This document shows positions 44,857-54,882 of a stretch of 64,000 nucleotides of DNA, piece after piece (within the stretch, counting starts at the first letter, position 1; every line of letters begins with the position of its first letter). A model generated the notes under the pieces. The model did no database searches and was not told where the DNA came from. It saw nothing but the letters and a program-made list of their open reading frames with translations. Origin of the DNA: Brevibacterium pigmentatum (GTDB lineage Bacteria > Actinomycetota > Actinomycetes > Actinomycetales > Brevibacteriaceae); the NCBI RefSeq assembly GCF_011617465.1, contig NZ_CP050153.1:2666001-2730000 (forward strand). Reading direction: 5' to 3'. The position numbers and the translations under genes were made by a program.

Positions 44857-45738
44857 TTATGTCTTGAATTTGATTCGAAGATTGCCGCTGCCTTCGGTAG
44901 CAATCATGTAATTCGACTTCCCCGTCCCCGCACCGATCCCGACCCCTCGGGAGGCACCGGATGCCAGCCGTGCTGCTTGTGAGGCGGGGATGGTGATCCA
45001 TTTCGAGTCGCCCATGCCGAGGCCGGGCCCGTCCCACCGGTTCGTGAGCTTCGGGGTCTTCGACGGTGGGGATGTTTCATCGTGCAGGCCGAGGCGTGGC
45101 CGGACCTTGCCTGACACACCGTGGTATTTCGAGGTGCGAGCGACCCGGATTTGCATGCTATCCACGGTTTTGCCCTCGCAAGCTGCAGCGATCCGACTGC
45201 CGTAGAGGAACACCGAAGAATACGGATGCGGATAACTCGGCCACGCGCCCTGAGCAGGTCTCGACCCATCGCGTCGACCATCCCGGTATGCCGCCGTTGA
45301 CGCCGGATCCAAGGTGACGGGTTTCGGTTTCGACTTCCGAGGCGGTTCACCCGGGCCCGGCGCCGGGCCTTCACCAATGAGCCCGTAGATCGCGCCGTCC
45401 TTCATAAACACCGAATTCACCTGCACGAAGTCACCAGCGGGGAGTCCGTCGCCGAAGGTGAGGTCGACGGGTTCGGGAATGTCGACTTCGACGGGCCCGC
45501 CGATCTTGTCCATGACCCGCCATCCGGCTGAGTGTTGAAGGACGAGGACCACATCTCCCTCGGCGCGAGGGTTGTACGCCTGGTTGGCGGCGACGTCGTT
45601 GATGATCGTCTCGCCCCATTGCAGATTGACCTTCCCGTCCTCGCGGACCGAGCTCACTTGCATGATCTGGAACGGGTTCATCTGCCGTTCGACCTCAGCC
45701 CGGACCAGGGCGGCGAGGTCGCTCTCAGCGTCACTCAA
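44857..45738 (-). CDS. Phage minor tail protein
   Basis: 293 aa from a TTG at 45738, behind GGGGAGGG with 6-nt spacing and overlapping the upstream stop by 8 bp. Residues 20-75 show an OB-like beta region (Q-V-S-S-V-R-E-D-G-K-V-N-L-Q-W) as in base-plate hub proteins. After a Pro/Gly linker (P-A-P-G-P-G-E-P-P-R-K-S), the C-terminal half looks like a carbohydrate-binding beta-sandwich. The start is a judgement between rare codons; no ATG fits. Confidence 0.65.
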   Translation of the reverse strand: MSDAESDLAALVRAEVERQMNPFQIMQVSSVREDGKVNLQWGETIINDVAANQAYNPRAEGDVVLVLQHSAGWRVMDKIGGPVEVDIPEPVDLTFGDGLPAGDFVQVNSVFMKDGAIYGLIGEGPAPGPGEPPRKSKPKPVTLDPASTAAYRDGRRDGSRPAQGAWPSYPHPYSSVFLYGSRIAAACEGKTVDSMQIRVARTSKYHGVSGKVRPRLGLHDETSPPSKTPKLTNRWDGPGLGMGDSKWITIPASQAARLASGASRGVGIGAGTGKSNYMIATEGSGNLRIKFKT

Positions 45739-46882
45739 AATTGCCCTCCCCGTAGTCGTCGTTGTCGCCTTCGATGGTGATGCGCCCACCAGCGGGTGAG
45801 GTGGTGGAGCGGGTTTGCATGGACATGGTTCCTCCGGTCAGGGGGAAGGTGATGGAGTCGATGATGTGGTTCTCCACGGTTTCGTCAGGCATCGTCACGG
45901 AGATGACGTCGTCGGGTTCGAGCGCATAGTTCAACAGCGACGACACGGACACCTTCTGTTTCAGACCTAGGCGTGGGGCCAGGAGGCCGAGTGCGGTGGT
46001 TTGGCACTGTTGCAGGCTGGTGATGAGTTTCGACGTGTAGAACAGCGGCACCGCCCCGAACGGCCCCTTGTAATAGGTCGGCGAGACGGGGTCGTCGTCG
46101 GAGGCGACGGACGGGCCGATGGGTGGTTGCCCGTTCTCGGACGCTCCGGAGGCGACGATCTGGTTGTACACCCCGTCGCGGGACAGTGTTTGTTGCGGTT
46201 CGACGAGGGCACCACCCGGGCCGGCGGCCAGTTCCCACACTGTAGGGTCCTCGAGTGTGGGGACGGGAGCTGCGACGAAAGATCCGCGGGAGTCGCAGAA
46301 CACTCGGCCGCCGAGGGACTTGGCAATGGAGGGGTCGCGGGAGCGGCCGTCGATGAGTCCCCACCGGTCTCGTTCTTCGACGAGCTGCGGAATGTTGGTG
46401 TCGCCGAGCCGCCAGGACATGCCGACCTCGGGTAGCACTTCCTTGATGAGGGTGGTGGCCCAGTATTGACCGGTGCCGATCGCCAGGGTGCGGGGTTGGT
46501 GGAACCGTTCATCCTGCACCTGCGCCTCAAGCGACAGTCCATCCACCTGTGCGCGTCCGGGTCGGAGACCAGCTTGGGAGACTTCTTCGACCCGGTACAC
46601 ACCCAACGGAACGGTCTCGATGGTGTGACGGTCGTAGTGCATGCGCATGAACACGCGAATCCGGGCACCGTATGGGGAGAGTGCTCGGCGGCCTATGTCT
46701 GCGCCGGAGATGATGAGGCCGCGGGCGGTCCATCGGACTTGCGAGGTGGAGGCGGCGGTAATGGACCCGTCGTGAAGGGTCAGATCTGACCAGGTGGTTC
46801 CGCGGTCGGGTGACCATTGCACGACGGGTTCATACCGAGCCAGGGAAAGTGCTTCGAGCCACCGATCGGAGACTGGGAACAC
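45731..46882 (-). CDS. Phage minor tail protein, DUF5047-like
   Basis: 383 aa from a GTG at 46882, 5 nt after AAGGAGG; the frame extends to 47131 but that part is antisense-like to its neighbour. It begins M-F-P-V-S-D-R-W-L-E-A-L and continues R-W-T-A-R-G-L-I-I-S-G-A-D-I-G, P-L-G-V-Y-R-V-E-E-V and an L-S-L-E-A-Q-V segment typical of actinophage tail proteins after the distal tail protein. Likely structural tail-tip hub component. The stop overlaps the next start. Confidence 0.72.
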   Translation of the reverse strand: MFPVSDRWLEALSLARYEPVVQWSPDRGTTWSDLTLHDGSITAASTSQVRWTARGLIISGADIGRRALSPYGARIRVFMRMHYDRHTIETVPLGVYRVEEVSQAGLRPGRAQVDGLSLEAQVQDERFHQPRTLAIGTGQYWATTLIKEVLPEVGMSWRLGDTNIPQLVEERDRWGLIDGRSRDPSIAKSLGGRVFCDSRGSFVAAPVPTLEDPTVWELAAGPGGALVEPQQTLSRDGVYNQIVASGASENGQPPIGPSVASDDDPVSPTYYKGPFGAVPLFYTSKLITSLQQCQTTALGLLAPRLGLKQKVSVSSLLNYALEPDDVISVTMPDETVENHIIDSITFPLTGGTMSMQTRSTTSPAGGRITIEGDNDDYGEGNFE

Positions 46883-46892
46883 GGGGGCCTCC

Positions 46893-48392
46893 TTATGGTT
46901 CGAGCAGCTTGTTGTATGACTCAACTGTGGCCGCGAGCTGGTCGTAGGTGGTCCAATCGCGAGCCACAGTGTCGTACGACAGTCCCGGGATCCGCAGTGG
47001 TGAGTCGGTGGTGTCGGGGCGGTCGATCTGGATGGCGTCCCATTGGTATCGGCGCCAGGGCCATCCGTCCCAGTGGACGTGTTCGAGGTCGAGTTTCCCG
47101 CGGATGAAGTAGAAGTCCGGCAGGCCTGCACAGGCGGGGAATTGTGCGAGGACTGGGCCTTCGTCCAACAGGGCCATGAGTTGTTCTTCGACGTCCTTCT
47201 CGCGCACGAGGGACCGCAACTGGGTGGTGAACCCTTCGAGGATGTCCCAGGTCGCGGCGGGGCGGGGTGCGCCGGCGATGCTGGTTGTGTCGACGCGGCC
47301 GTCGTAGGACAGGTCTGGTGGTTCGACTTTCAGCAGCATGGCTTTGTCGGGGTCGGTGACGGGTTTCAACCACGCCCACCCATCAGACAGGCCCGGGATG
47401 ACTGCGCCCACGTATTCGGATGGTTCGCCTTCGGTGCCGTCGAAGCGGATGGGGACGGCTCGCCAGAGTGTGCCGCCGCCGAGTGTGGCTTCGTGGTCGT
47501 AGGCGTGCGCGTACCCTCCGGGCGCCCAGGCTGGGCTGCCGGAGCGGACGAGACTGCCGTCCTGCCGTTCGAACCGGACCTTGGCTGTGGTTGCTTCCTG
47601 CGCCGGTATTGCTGGAACCTCAGGAGTGAATTCTTCCGACGATGAACGTTGCGGTTGCCCAGTCCAACGGAGCTTCCTCCCACTCGCGGGAGAACTATCG
47701 CCGTCGAAATACGCGCCCGAAGTAGTGCCTTCTTCGATGGAGAGGCAATCCCACCACACCGGCTGCGTGGTTGAACCATTCGTGAGCCGGATCGCCCACC
47801 CCCGGCAATCTGCCGGCAGCGTGAACGTCACCTTCAGCCGAGTGGTTCCTGGTTCATTCGGTGCGGAAACTGAATCGACGAAATGTGCGTTCAGGCTTCC
47901 GTTTGCCCCGAAAGTGGTGATGTTGATCTGCCGGGCGTTGTTCCACAGCGCTCCCGTCTGCTTCGCGTCGAGGTGTATATCAGCGGCGACGGTGAACGTC
48001 TTGCCCGCATCACTCTGCCGTTCCCCGAGCTCTTCACGAGTGACAGTGGCCAGGGTGTAGTTCGCCGTTGCTGAGGCCACGCCGATCTTCAGAGCGGTTT
48101 GCCCTCGCGAGGACCAGTCCCTCGACACGGAAACGTCAGCACCGGCGATCCCGGTGATCTGGCCGGAATCAAACATTCGGTCCATGTAGGAGAATGAAGG
48201 ATTCCTGGCCAGATTCCGGCGATGCAACACTTCCGGCTTGCCGGGAACGCTGGGCTTCGAATCATCAAAATCAGCCCGCAACAGCACCCCAGCATGGGCA
48301 GGGTCGATTATCGCCGTGATCCGACCATCTGGTGACACCACAGGGTCCACCTCCGGCGGCCAAGCAAACCCCGGATCAACAACAATCGGCAT
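46893..48392 (-). CDS. Phage minor tail protein (distal tail/base-plate)
   Basis: 499 aa. Begins M-P-I-V-V-D-P-G-F and has R-R-N-L-A-R-N-P-S-F at about 59, which resembles the start of a carbohydrate-binding beta-sandwich inserted in phage tail proteins; W-W-D-C-L-S-I-E-E-G-T-T-S-G-A-Y-F-D-G-D follows. The C-terminal half (L-R-S-L-V-R-E-K-D, D-F-Y-F-I-R-G-K-L-D) is like a distal tail protein. It directly follows the tape measure gene, overlapping its stop. Possible early glycan contact. Confidence 0.68.
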   Translation of the reverse strand: MPIVVDPGFAWPPEVDPVVSPDGRITAIIDPAHAGVLLRADFDDSKPSVPGKPEVLHRRNLARNPSFSYMDRMFDSGQITGIAGADVSVSRDWSSRGQTALKIGVASATANYTLATVTREELGERQSDAGKTFTVAADIHLDAKQTGALWNNARQINITTFGANGSLNAHFVDSVSAPNEPGTTRLKVTFTLPADCRGWAIRLTNGSTTQPVWWDCLSIEEGTTSGAYFDGDSSPASGRKLRWTGQPQRSSSEEFTPEVPAIPAQEATTAKVRFERQDGSLVRSGSPAWAPGGYAHAYDHEATLGGGTLWRAVPIRFDGTEGEPSEYVGAVIPGLSDGWAWLKPVTDPDKAMLLKVEPPDLSYDGRVDTTSIAGAPRPAATWDILEGFTTQLRSLVREKDVEEQLMALLDEGPVLAQFPACAGLPDFYFIRGKLDLEHVHWDGWPWRRYQWDAIQIDRPDTTDSPLRIPGLSYDTVARDWTTYDQLAATVESYNKLLEP

Positions 48393-51300
48393 CAGTGAGC
48401 CCTCCCAGCACCAACAGCAACCTGGCCTATCTGCTTCTTCATATACGCATCCATCTGAGTGCCGTCCCGCATCACGAGCTGCAGCGGCACACCATCAAAC
48501 GCGGTCGCGATCTGCTCCGGAGTCACCTGCATCCCCTTCACCGCAGACGCAATCGACGACGACAAAGTTGCCGCATCGAATGCAGGTGCAGTGTTCGGAA
48601 TGTAAGTGCGGTTCGCGGCCATGAACTTCATCGAATCCGCGGTCGACATGACCTGTTCGCCGCCCTGGAAGTTCACGAGTTCAGGGCCTTCCTCACCGAC
48701 GACAGCCAGACCGCGCTTGGCGCGTTCCGTGCCGCCCTCATACCAGTTGGAACGCTGGTGATGAGCACGAGCCGCAGCTGGGTTCCCGTATGTGGATTTG
48801 ATGTAGTTCAGACCCCACCGGGCCTGACCCTCCACCGTGTCCTCAACCGGGCCATGCAGAGAAGTCATCTTCTGGAACAGGCCTCGGGCCGACGATGACG
48901 GGTTGGCTGCGTTCGGATTCCACGAGGACTCCTTGTTCACCAACCAGTCAATGTCGCCCCAGTACTTGCCCCAACCCATCTGCTCCGCGATCTTGCGGAC
49001 AGCAGCCTTCACTGCGGGGTCGCCGGCAGTGGTTCCGGAGATGGCAGTGGTTTTGCCGTACTCCTTCGCCTTACCGACCAGTCCCTCGGAAACCTGGGAC
49101 ATGATGCCCTTGCCGAGTTGCCCAGCAATCCCATCCGGGAGTTGCTTGGCGTGCTTGGCGTAGATCTGCTGGGTCAGCTTCTCGGCCGCCTTGGCGTAGG
49201 AAGCCTGCAAGTCGGAACCGGCAGTCACGCCAGCACGGTCCAAGAACGGGTGCGACATTTCCCCACCCATGCCCGGCAGACCGCCGGCCATAGCGTCCGA
49301 CAGGGCTTGCCGTGCGGCGATGTGGACGTGGTTGAAGTGCATGCCGCGGACGGCACCGGTGTAGTAGTGGTTCGAACCGTTCTTGATCTGCTTCCCGTTC
49401 GCGGGCGAATAGATCAGTTCGGCAAGGTTCGCACCGTACTTATTGCGCCAGAAGTTGAAAATGTCCATCGACGGGGACACGTCGATCGCCATACCCCTGG
49501 AGTGGTACGAAGCGTTGCCCGACACTGTGCGGGAACCACCACGGTAAGCGGACGTGAGGCGAGCATTCGGGAACTGGTCCCTCGTGATCGCCCAAAGGTT
49601 CCGCCACACACCAGCATCCGCGAACGCATTCACGCCCGGAACGCGACCGAACACGCCACCAGTAGCGAACGCCTGCGACTGAGCATGCAGAAGGTCATCC
49701 AAACGACCCTGACGTGCAGCATCGTTTTGAGCCTTCACCCCAGCCTCGCCGCCCATGGCGCGAGTCCACTCGGGGCGCATGATTGCTTCCCCACCCGACA
49801 AATGCAGATTCCCTGCAGTCGGCGAGTAGAACTGGTGAACGTCCCGACCGGGCGTATACCCGGGCATGACACCACCAGAAGCGAACTTCAATGCGGCCGG
49901 GGCGGAGAGCTTCACGCCCACATCCCCGAACGCCTTATTCACACTGGCAGTGAACGAGGACAGGACACCGATGAGAGCATTCAGCCGGCCACCCAGTTCG
50001 GGTTTCGCCGCCGCCATCTCACCGTCAATGCCCTCACGGATGGCTTCCATGTTCTTGTTCGACGTGGACAGCAACGACTCGAACCCGGTCTTGTTCAACG
50101 ACTTCAGGTTCGCGAGACGCGTCGAGTAGTCGCCGTGCAGTCCCGACATGGTGGTGTCAGTGTTGGTGCGCATGGTCGAAAACTTCGAACCGGTCGTGTT
50201 CTTCAACGCTTCGAAATCAGTCTCGGACCTGGTTTTCATCTGCGACTGCTTGTCGATGAGCATGAGCCGCATGAGTTCCTGCTGCTCAGTCGACACCGAC
50301 AGTTGCCCAGCCTGCTTGGCCGCAACGGTGGCCCGCATAGCTTCCTGCTGAGTCTGCGTGTCCAACAGCATCGCTGCGTTCTGCGTCTGCGTGTTCGTGA
50401 GCATGCCCAACTGGTTTTCCTGCGTGGACAGGAGCATCCCCGCCTGCGCAGTCTGAATGTTCGCCAGCATTCCAGCGAACCCCTCAGACACGGACAGGTT
50501 CATCTGCTCCATCGCATCCAACGTGGTCGCAGACATGTCCTGCATTGCAAGACCCGCCGCACCTTCATCGTCAGCAACAACAGGAGTCACACCCACATCC
50601 ATGGACATGGCACCCACAGACGGGACGGCAGCAGCACCCAGCATGGCGGCCGCGGACTGAACATCCGAAACACCGCCAAGCATGCCCTGCACGAGCCCCT
50701 CAGCAGTGAACTCACCAATCTCACCAGTCACACGCGACGGCGAATGGATACCCAGAACCTGCTTGAACGTCGACTCCATCGCCTTCGCAAGATTCGCGAT
50801 CGCGGCTTCAACGTTCTTCTGCTTGCCCTGCAGACCCTTCACCACACCGTCAGCGGCATTGACTCCACCCTTGTAGAAGCCCTCCGTGACGAACTGGCCA
50901 GCCTGGTTCGCGTACTTGTCGAACTCAGCCCACGACGACACCAACTGGTTCCGCTCCCCCAAAGGAGCGTTCAGCAGAGCATCCGCGGCACTATTGCCGC
51001 CCTCGATACCCTGCGACGCAACCTCCTGCAGGAGAGCACCAGGGATGCCCATCTTCGCAAGCTTGCCCAGCTTCCCGACAAGCTCCTTCAGACGAGCGGT
51101 CTTCCCAGTCATCGACGACAGAGACGACACCTGTTTGAAGTTCCCGTCGCCAGTCGAAACCACCGAAGTGGACACGTCGAGGTCACGGTCGTTCAACAGG
51201 CCAGACGCGACCGAGTCCTTGATGCCCTTCAGCTCGGTCGCCTTGTCCTGCGCCTTCTTCAGCCGGTTGTCGATCCGCTCAGCCTGCGCGTACAGGCTGC

Positions 51301-54300
51301 GGAGGTTCGCTTCGAACTTCCGAGCCGACGAATTCGCACGTGACCGCGAACCACGAGACAAGTCCTGATTCGAACCCAAGTCGTACAGGCGGTCGACGGC
51401 CGAGTAGCCGCCAGACAGTCCACCGGTCACCTGGTCGCGAATGTTGCCGCGGCGAAGATCCACACGCAGATCCGTGCGGAGGTCGTTCACACGGGCCTTG
51501 CGTTCACGCTCCTCCTTGGCGCGGTCGGCTGCGATCTTTGCGGCCTTCTCGTCGGCCTTCTGCTTCTCCTTGGCCGCCTTGAGAGATTTCTTCGCAGATT
51601 CGAGTTCATCCTCGGCAATGCGGATGCGGCGATCAGCCTGGGCTTTCGCCTTCTTCGACTTCGCGTCCTGCTTTTCCCGACGGGCTGCACGGAGGCGATC
51701 CTGTGCCGCATCGACCGACTTTTCAGCCGAGGCAATACCACCCTTCGCCATTGGCATGGCGCCGGGCATGCGGGAGATCGCTTCCATCATGATCTTCCAC
51801 GACCGCCGGGAACCGTCGAGTGGGATGAACGCCTCGTCGACGTCCATGCGGTCACCGACGATGCGCCAGGTGTTGGGCTTGACCATCTCGGCGATGTTGT
51901 TATGGACTCCACCTGCGGCCATCGGCATCAGATCGATGCCGCCGAAGTACTTGAACTTCTGGACCGACTTGTTCTTGGGGTCAGACGAGTAAACGGTCTC
52001 GTCGCCCTCTTTGCGGATATGAACCTCATTGACCCGGACCCAAACGGTCTTGTCTTTGATCGAGTCCATCCACTGCTTCGTCTTCTTCAGCTTCGCAGTG
52101 GCGTCGCCCGTGTTGACCTTGACATCGGTTTCGATCTCGTCCGGGGTCTTAAGAAGCTGGTCAACGTACGCCTTGGCCTTCTTCTCCGAACCGAAGAATG
52201 CGGTGGCAACACGCACCATTTCGTCGCGTTGCTTCTTGTGCTTCTTCGTGACCTCTTCGACCGACTGGCCCTCTTCGATGTTTGATGCCGTGGAGTCGTT
52301 GATGTTGCGAATCTGGGCATCCAGCATCTCGTTGTTCTTGCGACCGGACTCGGTGGTGTCATCGAGAGAGGTCTTCCCCGACTTGATTGCCTCGTTGAGG
52401 TCATCCCAGCCGGCCTCGACGGCACGCGTGGCCGCTCGTGCATCAAGCGTTTCTGACCCGAACCCGCGGATCTCATCGGCGAGCGAGGCGATCTTCTCCT
52501 CGGTCGTCTGAGCGCTCACGCCCAGTGCTTTGAGGTCTTCTTCGTTGCCGTTGGCCGCGGCTCCGGCCTCGATCATCGCCGGGGTGATTTCACCGTAGGC
52601 AATCTTCAGAAGGACGGCTTCCTTCTCCTGCTCGGACATGGAGTTAGTGAGGAAGCCGGACGATTCCGCAATGGTCTCAAGTTGCTTCCTGTATTCCGGG
52701 AACTCGGAGAAAGTCTCTTGGAGCGAGACGCCAGCAGCGCGACCGTCATACATGACTGCTTTGAATCCAGCCTGAGCCGCTTCGAGTGACCCTCCGGATG
52801 CAAGATCGGTGACGGCGGTGTCCAGTTCCCTGAACGCTGCTTCCGCCTTGTCCGCACCCGACTCGACGCCAGGAATCCATCCGAGAGCGGTGTTGATCTT
52901 GTCAGAGAAAGTCGAGTTGTAAAGCCGGTTGAACGCGCCAGTCAGGTCGTCAACGGCAGTGAACGTCTTGCCGGTCTTCTCGCCGACCTTTGAAACGTCT
53001 TCCATTTCGCGGTTGACGCCCTTGAGGATCTCCTCAGCGTTGCCGCCCGACATGACGATCGCTTCCATGAAGTTCGACGAAGACGTGGTGCGCTCGGTCG
53101 CCTTCAGTGCCTCGGACGCCGCCACAGCCGCCGTAGCGACAGCGGCAATGACGCCTGCGGCAATGCCGGCAGATTTTCCGAACTTCCCCATCTTCGTGGT
53201 CAGGTCGGGGAACTGTGTGCGCAGGGTGTTGAATCCTTCGATGATGTCGAACACCCGTGGCGCGAGCAGCAGGAAGCCTCCCACGGCGAGTGATGCCGCG
53301 CCGCCGATAGCGCCGAGGCCGGCGCCCACTTCGAGCACCGGTTTCGGGAGCTTGCCAATCCACTCAGCAAATTCAGCGACAGCCTTGGATCCTTCAGCAA
53401 CAACAGGCAGAAAGGTGCCACCGATGGTGATGGCGGAATCCTTGATCGAGTTTCCGGCCATACGGATCTTCGACTCGGCTGTGTCGTACCGTTTGTTCGC
53501 CTCGATCATGAGAGCGATGCCGTTGGCGTACTCTTCGTTGCCGGATGCCAGTGCATCCTTGAGGACATCAGAAGCGTTCGATAGGCGCAGCAGTGCATCA
53601 GACTCACGAATGCCGGTGATGCCGAGGTCCTTGAGGGCGCCATTGACGTTCTGACCAGCCGCCTGAGCGTCACCCAGACCAGCAATGAAGGTGGACAGTG
53701 CGCCCGCGGCGTCGTCCTTCCATGCCGCAGAGAACTCCTTAGAGGACATGCCTGCGACCTCGGCGAACCCGGCCATAGCGTCGCCGCCCTCGGAGACGGA
53801 GTTCCCCATCTTCTTCATGACCATGGAGATGGCCGTGCCACCAGCTTCAGCGTCAATGCCCACCGAAGACAGAGCGGCGGCGAGACCGAGAACGTCGCCC
53901 TCGGACATGTTCGCCTGCTTGCCTGCGCCGGCGATCCTCATCGCCATTTCCATGATCTCGGACTCGGTGGTAGCGAAGTTGTTGCCGAGACCGACGATCG
54001 CGGCACCAAGGCGGCCAATGTCCTTCTGATTGGTTCCCATGATGTTCGAGAACCGGGCCAGTGAGGTTGCGGCTTCTTCGGCGGAAAGATTCGTCGACTC
54101 GCCCATGTCGATCATGGTCTTGGTGAACGACACGACATTGCCGGTCTCGATGCCGAGCTGACCGGCAGCTTCCGCAACAGCCGCGATTTCTTCGTGAGTA
54201 GCGGGGAGTTCTCGGGCGAGTCCTCGCAGACCTGCCTCAACCTCAGCCAACTGTTTCGGAGATCCATCGACCGTCTTGAGCACGCCAGTCCAAGCCGACT

Positions 54301-54568
54301 GCCAGGACATGGCCGCCTTCGTGGCGAGGCCCATTGCGCCAACGACAATGCCACCGAAGGTGGCCATCGCGCCGCCGATCTCACTAATCTCGCTTCGGTA
54401 CTGGCCGATCTTCTGTATGGCCTTGCCTGCGCCAGTTTGAGACTTATCCCAGGCGGTCTCGGTCTTGTTTGCGGCATCTACTGCCGCTTTGCCCGCAGCC
54501 GCCATGTCGGCCTTGAATTGATTGACCTTCACCGAAAGGAGGGCTGACACATTACGAACTTCTGCCAT
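48392..54568 (-). CDS. Tail tape measure protein with peptidase-like and lytic transglycosylase domains
   Basis: 2058 aa. The N-terminus is the TP901-type tape measure core (M-A-T-F-G-G-I, then A-A-V-A-E-A-A-G-Q-L-G-I-E-T), followed by long helical and coiled-coil repeats (about 1000-1120 extremely charged) that set tail length. Two C-terminal enzyme-like regions follow: about 1645-1750, with Y-H-S-R-G-M-A-I-D-V-S and M-H-F-N-H-V-H-I-A, resembling M15-type zinc peptidases; and about 1865-1945, with W-L-V-N-K-E-S-S-W-N-P-N-A and S-A-R-G-L-F-Q, a soluble lytic transglycosylase with catalytic Glu. Both would open the wall during injection. The gene size implies a long tail. Confidence 0.92.
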   Translation of the reverse strand: MAEVRNVSALLSVKVNQFKADMAAAGKAAVDAANKTETAWDKSQTGAGKAIQKIGQYRSEISEIGGAMATFGGIVVGAMGLATKAAMSWQSAWTGVLKTVDGSPKQLAEVEAGLRGLARELPATHEEIAAVAEAAGQLGIETGNVVSFTKTMIDMGESTNLSAEEAATSLARFSNIMGTNQKDIGRLGAAIVGLGNNFATTESEIMEMAMRIAGAGKQANMSEGDVLGLAAALSSVGIDAEAGGTAISMVMKKMGNSVSEGGDAMAGFAEVAGMSSKEFSAAWKDDAAGALSTFIAGLGDAQAAGQNVNGALKDLGITGIRESDALLRLSNASDVLKDALASGNEEYANGIALMIEANKRYDTAESKIRMAGNSIKDSAITIGGTFLPVVAEGSKAVAEFAEWIGKLPKPVLEVGAGLGAIGGAASLAVGGFLLLAPRVFDIIEGFNTLRTQFPDLTTKMGKFGKSAGIAAGVIAAVATAAVAASEALKATERTTSSSNFMEAIVMSGGNAEEILKGVNREMEDVSKVGEKTGKTFTAVDDLTGAFNRLYNSTFSDKINTALGWIPGVESGADKAEAAFRELDTAVTDLASGGSLEAAQAGFKAVMYDGRAAGVSLQETFSEFPEYRKQLETIAESSGFLTNSMSEQEKEAVLLKIAYGEITPAMIEAGAAANGNEEDLKALGVSAQTTEEKIASLADEIRGFGSETLDARAATRAVEAGWDDLNEAIKSGKTSLDDTTESGRKNNEMLDAQIRNINDSTASNIEEGQSVEEVTKKHKKQRDEMVRVATAFFGSEKKAKAYVDQLLKTPDEIETDVKVNTGDATAKLKKTKQWMDSIKDKTVWVRVNEVHIRKEGDETVYSSDPKNKSVQKFKYFGGIDLMPMAAGGVHNNIAEMVKPNTWRIVGDRMDVDEAFIPLDGSRRSWKIMMEAISRMPGAMPMAKGGIASAEKSVDAAQDRLRAARREKQDAKSKKAKAQADRRIRIAEDELESAKKSLKAAKEKQKADEKAAKIAADRAKEERERKARVNDLRTDLRVDLRRGNIRDQVTGGLSGGYSAVDRLYDLGSNQDLSRGSRSRANSSARKFEANLRSLYAQAERIDNRLKKAQDKATELKGIKDSVASGLLNDRDLDVSTSVVSTGDGNFKQVSSLSSMTGKTARLKELVGKLGKLAKMGIPGALLQEVASQGIEGGNSAADALLNAPLGERNQLVSSWAEFDKYANQAGQFVTEGFYKGGVNAADGVVKGLQGKQKNVEAAIANLAKAMESTFKQVLGIHSPSRVTGEIGEFTAEGLVQGMLGGVSDVQSAAAMLGAAAVPSVGAMSMDVGVTPVVADDEGAAGLAMQDMSATTLDAMEQMNLSVSEGFAGMLANIQTAQAGMLLSTQENQLGMLTNTQTQNAAMLLDTQTQQEAMRATVAAKQAGQLSVSTEQQELMRLMLIDKQSQMKTRSETDFEALKNTTGSKFSTMRTNTDTTMSGLHGDYSTRLANLKSLNKTGFESLLSTSNKNMEAIREGIDGEMAAAKPELGGRLNALIGVLSSFTASVNKAFGDVGVKLSAPAALKFASGGVMPGYTPGRDVHQFYSPTAGNLHLSGGEAIMRPEWTRAMGGEAGVKAQNDAARQGRLDDLLHAQSQAFATGGVFGRVPGVNAFADAGVWRNLWAITRDQFPNARLTSAYRGGSRTVSGNASYHSRGMAIDVSPSMDIFNFWRNKYGANLAELIYSPANGKQIKNGSNHYYTGAVRGMHFNHVHIAARQALSDAMAGGLPGMGGEMSHPFLDRAGVTAGSDLQASYAKAAEKLTQQIYAKHAKQLPDGIAGQLGKGIMSQVSEGLVGKAKEYGKTTAISGTTAGDPAVKAAVRKIAEQMGWGKYWGDIDWLVNKESSWNPNAANPSSSARGLFQKMTSLHGPVEDTVEGQARWGLNYIKSTYGNPAAARAHHQRSNWYEGGTERAKRGLAVVGEEGPELVNFQGGEQVMSTADSMKFMAANRTYIPNTAPAFDAATLSSSIASAVKGMQVTPEQIATAFDGVPLQLVMRDGTQMDAYMKKQIGQVAVGAGRAH

Positions 54569-54583
54569 GACAGTGGCCTCCTA

Positions 54584-54589
54584 TATACT
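54584..54589 (+). promoter_or_regulatory. -10-like box of the plus-strand membrane-protein gene
   Basis: TATACT, part of CTATATACT, lies 27 bp upstream of the ATG at 54616, in the 47-bp gap between divergent starts. No good -35 is seen, so it may need an activator or an extended -10. Confidence 0.45.
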
Positions 54590-54615
54590 TCTGGTACTAC
54601 AGAGGGGATAAGAAA

Positions 54616-54882
54616 ATGACGACCGCTATTGCAGGCAAAAGCAGCGACGCGACATATCGGAAGCTCAAGAAGGCATCCGCAATTCTTCTGCTCATTGGTG
54701 TGGTCGCCATGGCTGTGGGTGTCGTCGCCTACGTCGTCCAGGTCGGCGCAGTGCAGTCAGGAATGGGCGGAGAGGGTGCGATGCTGTTCGCCACCTACGG
54801 GATGCTCTTCGGCCTATTCGGTGGCTTTCTAGTGCTGTTCGCGTCACTCGTTGTGCGAATCGTCGCCGCTATCAAGCGTTAG
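54616..54882 (+). CDS. Plus-strand membrane protein inserted in the tail operon (moron)
   Basis: 88 aa. ATG follows GAGGGGATAAG. Two strong transmembrane helices (about 22-43 and 60-83) with a G-M-G-G-E-G loop and basic ends (Y-R-K-L-K-K at the N-terminal side, I-K-R at the end). It lies opposite to all surrounding tail genes and abuts the chaperone frame at 54883. A plus-strand gene in a minus-strand late operon would be expressed from the lysogen independently. The architecture resembles phage superinfection-exclusion membrane proteins; this is inference, not homology. Confidence 0.72.
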   Translation: MTTAIAGKSSDATYRKLKKASAILLLIGVVAMAVGVVAYVVQVGAVQSGMGGEGAMLFATYGMLFGLFGGFLVLFASLVVRIVAAIKR

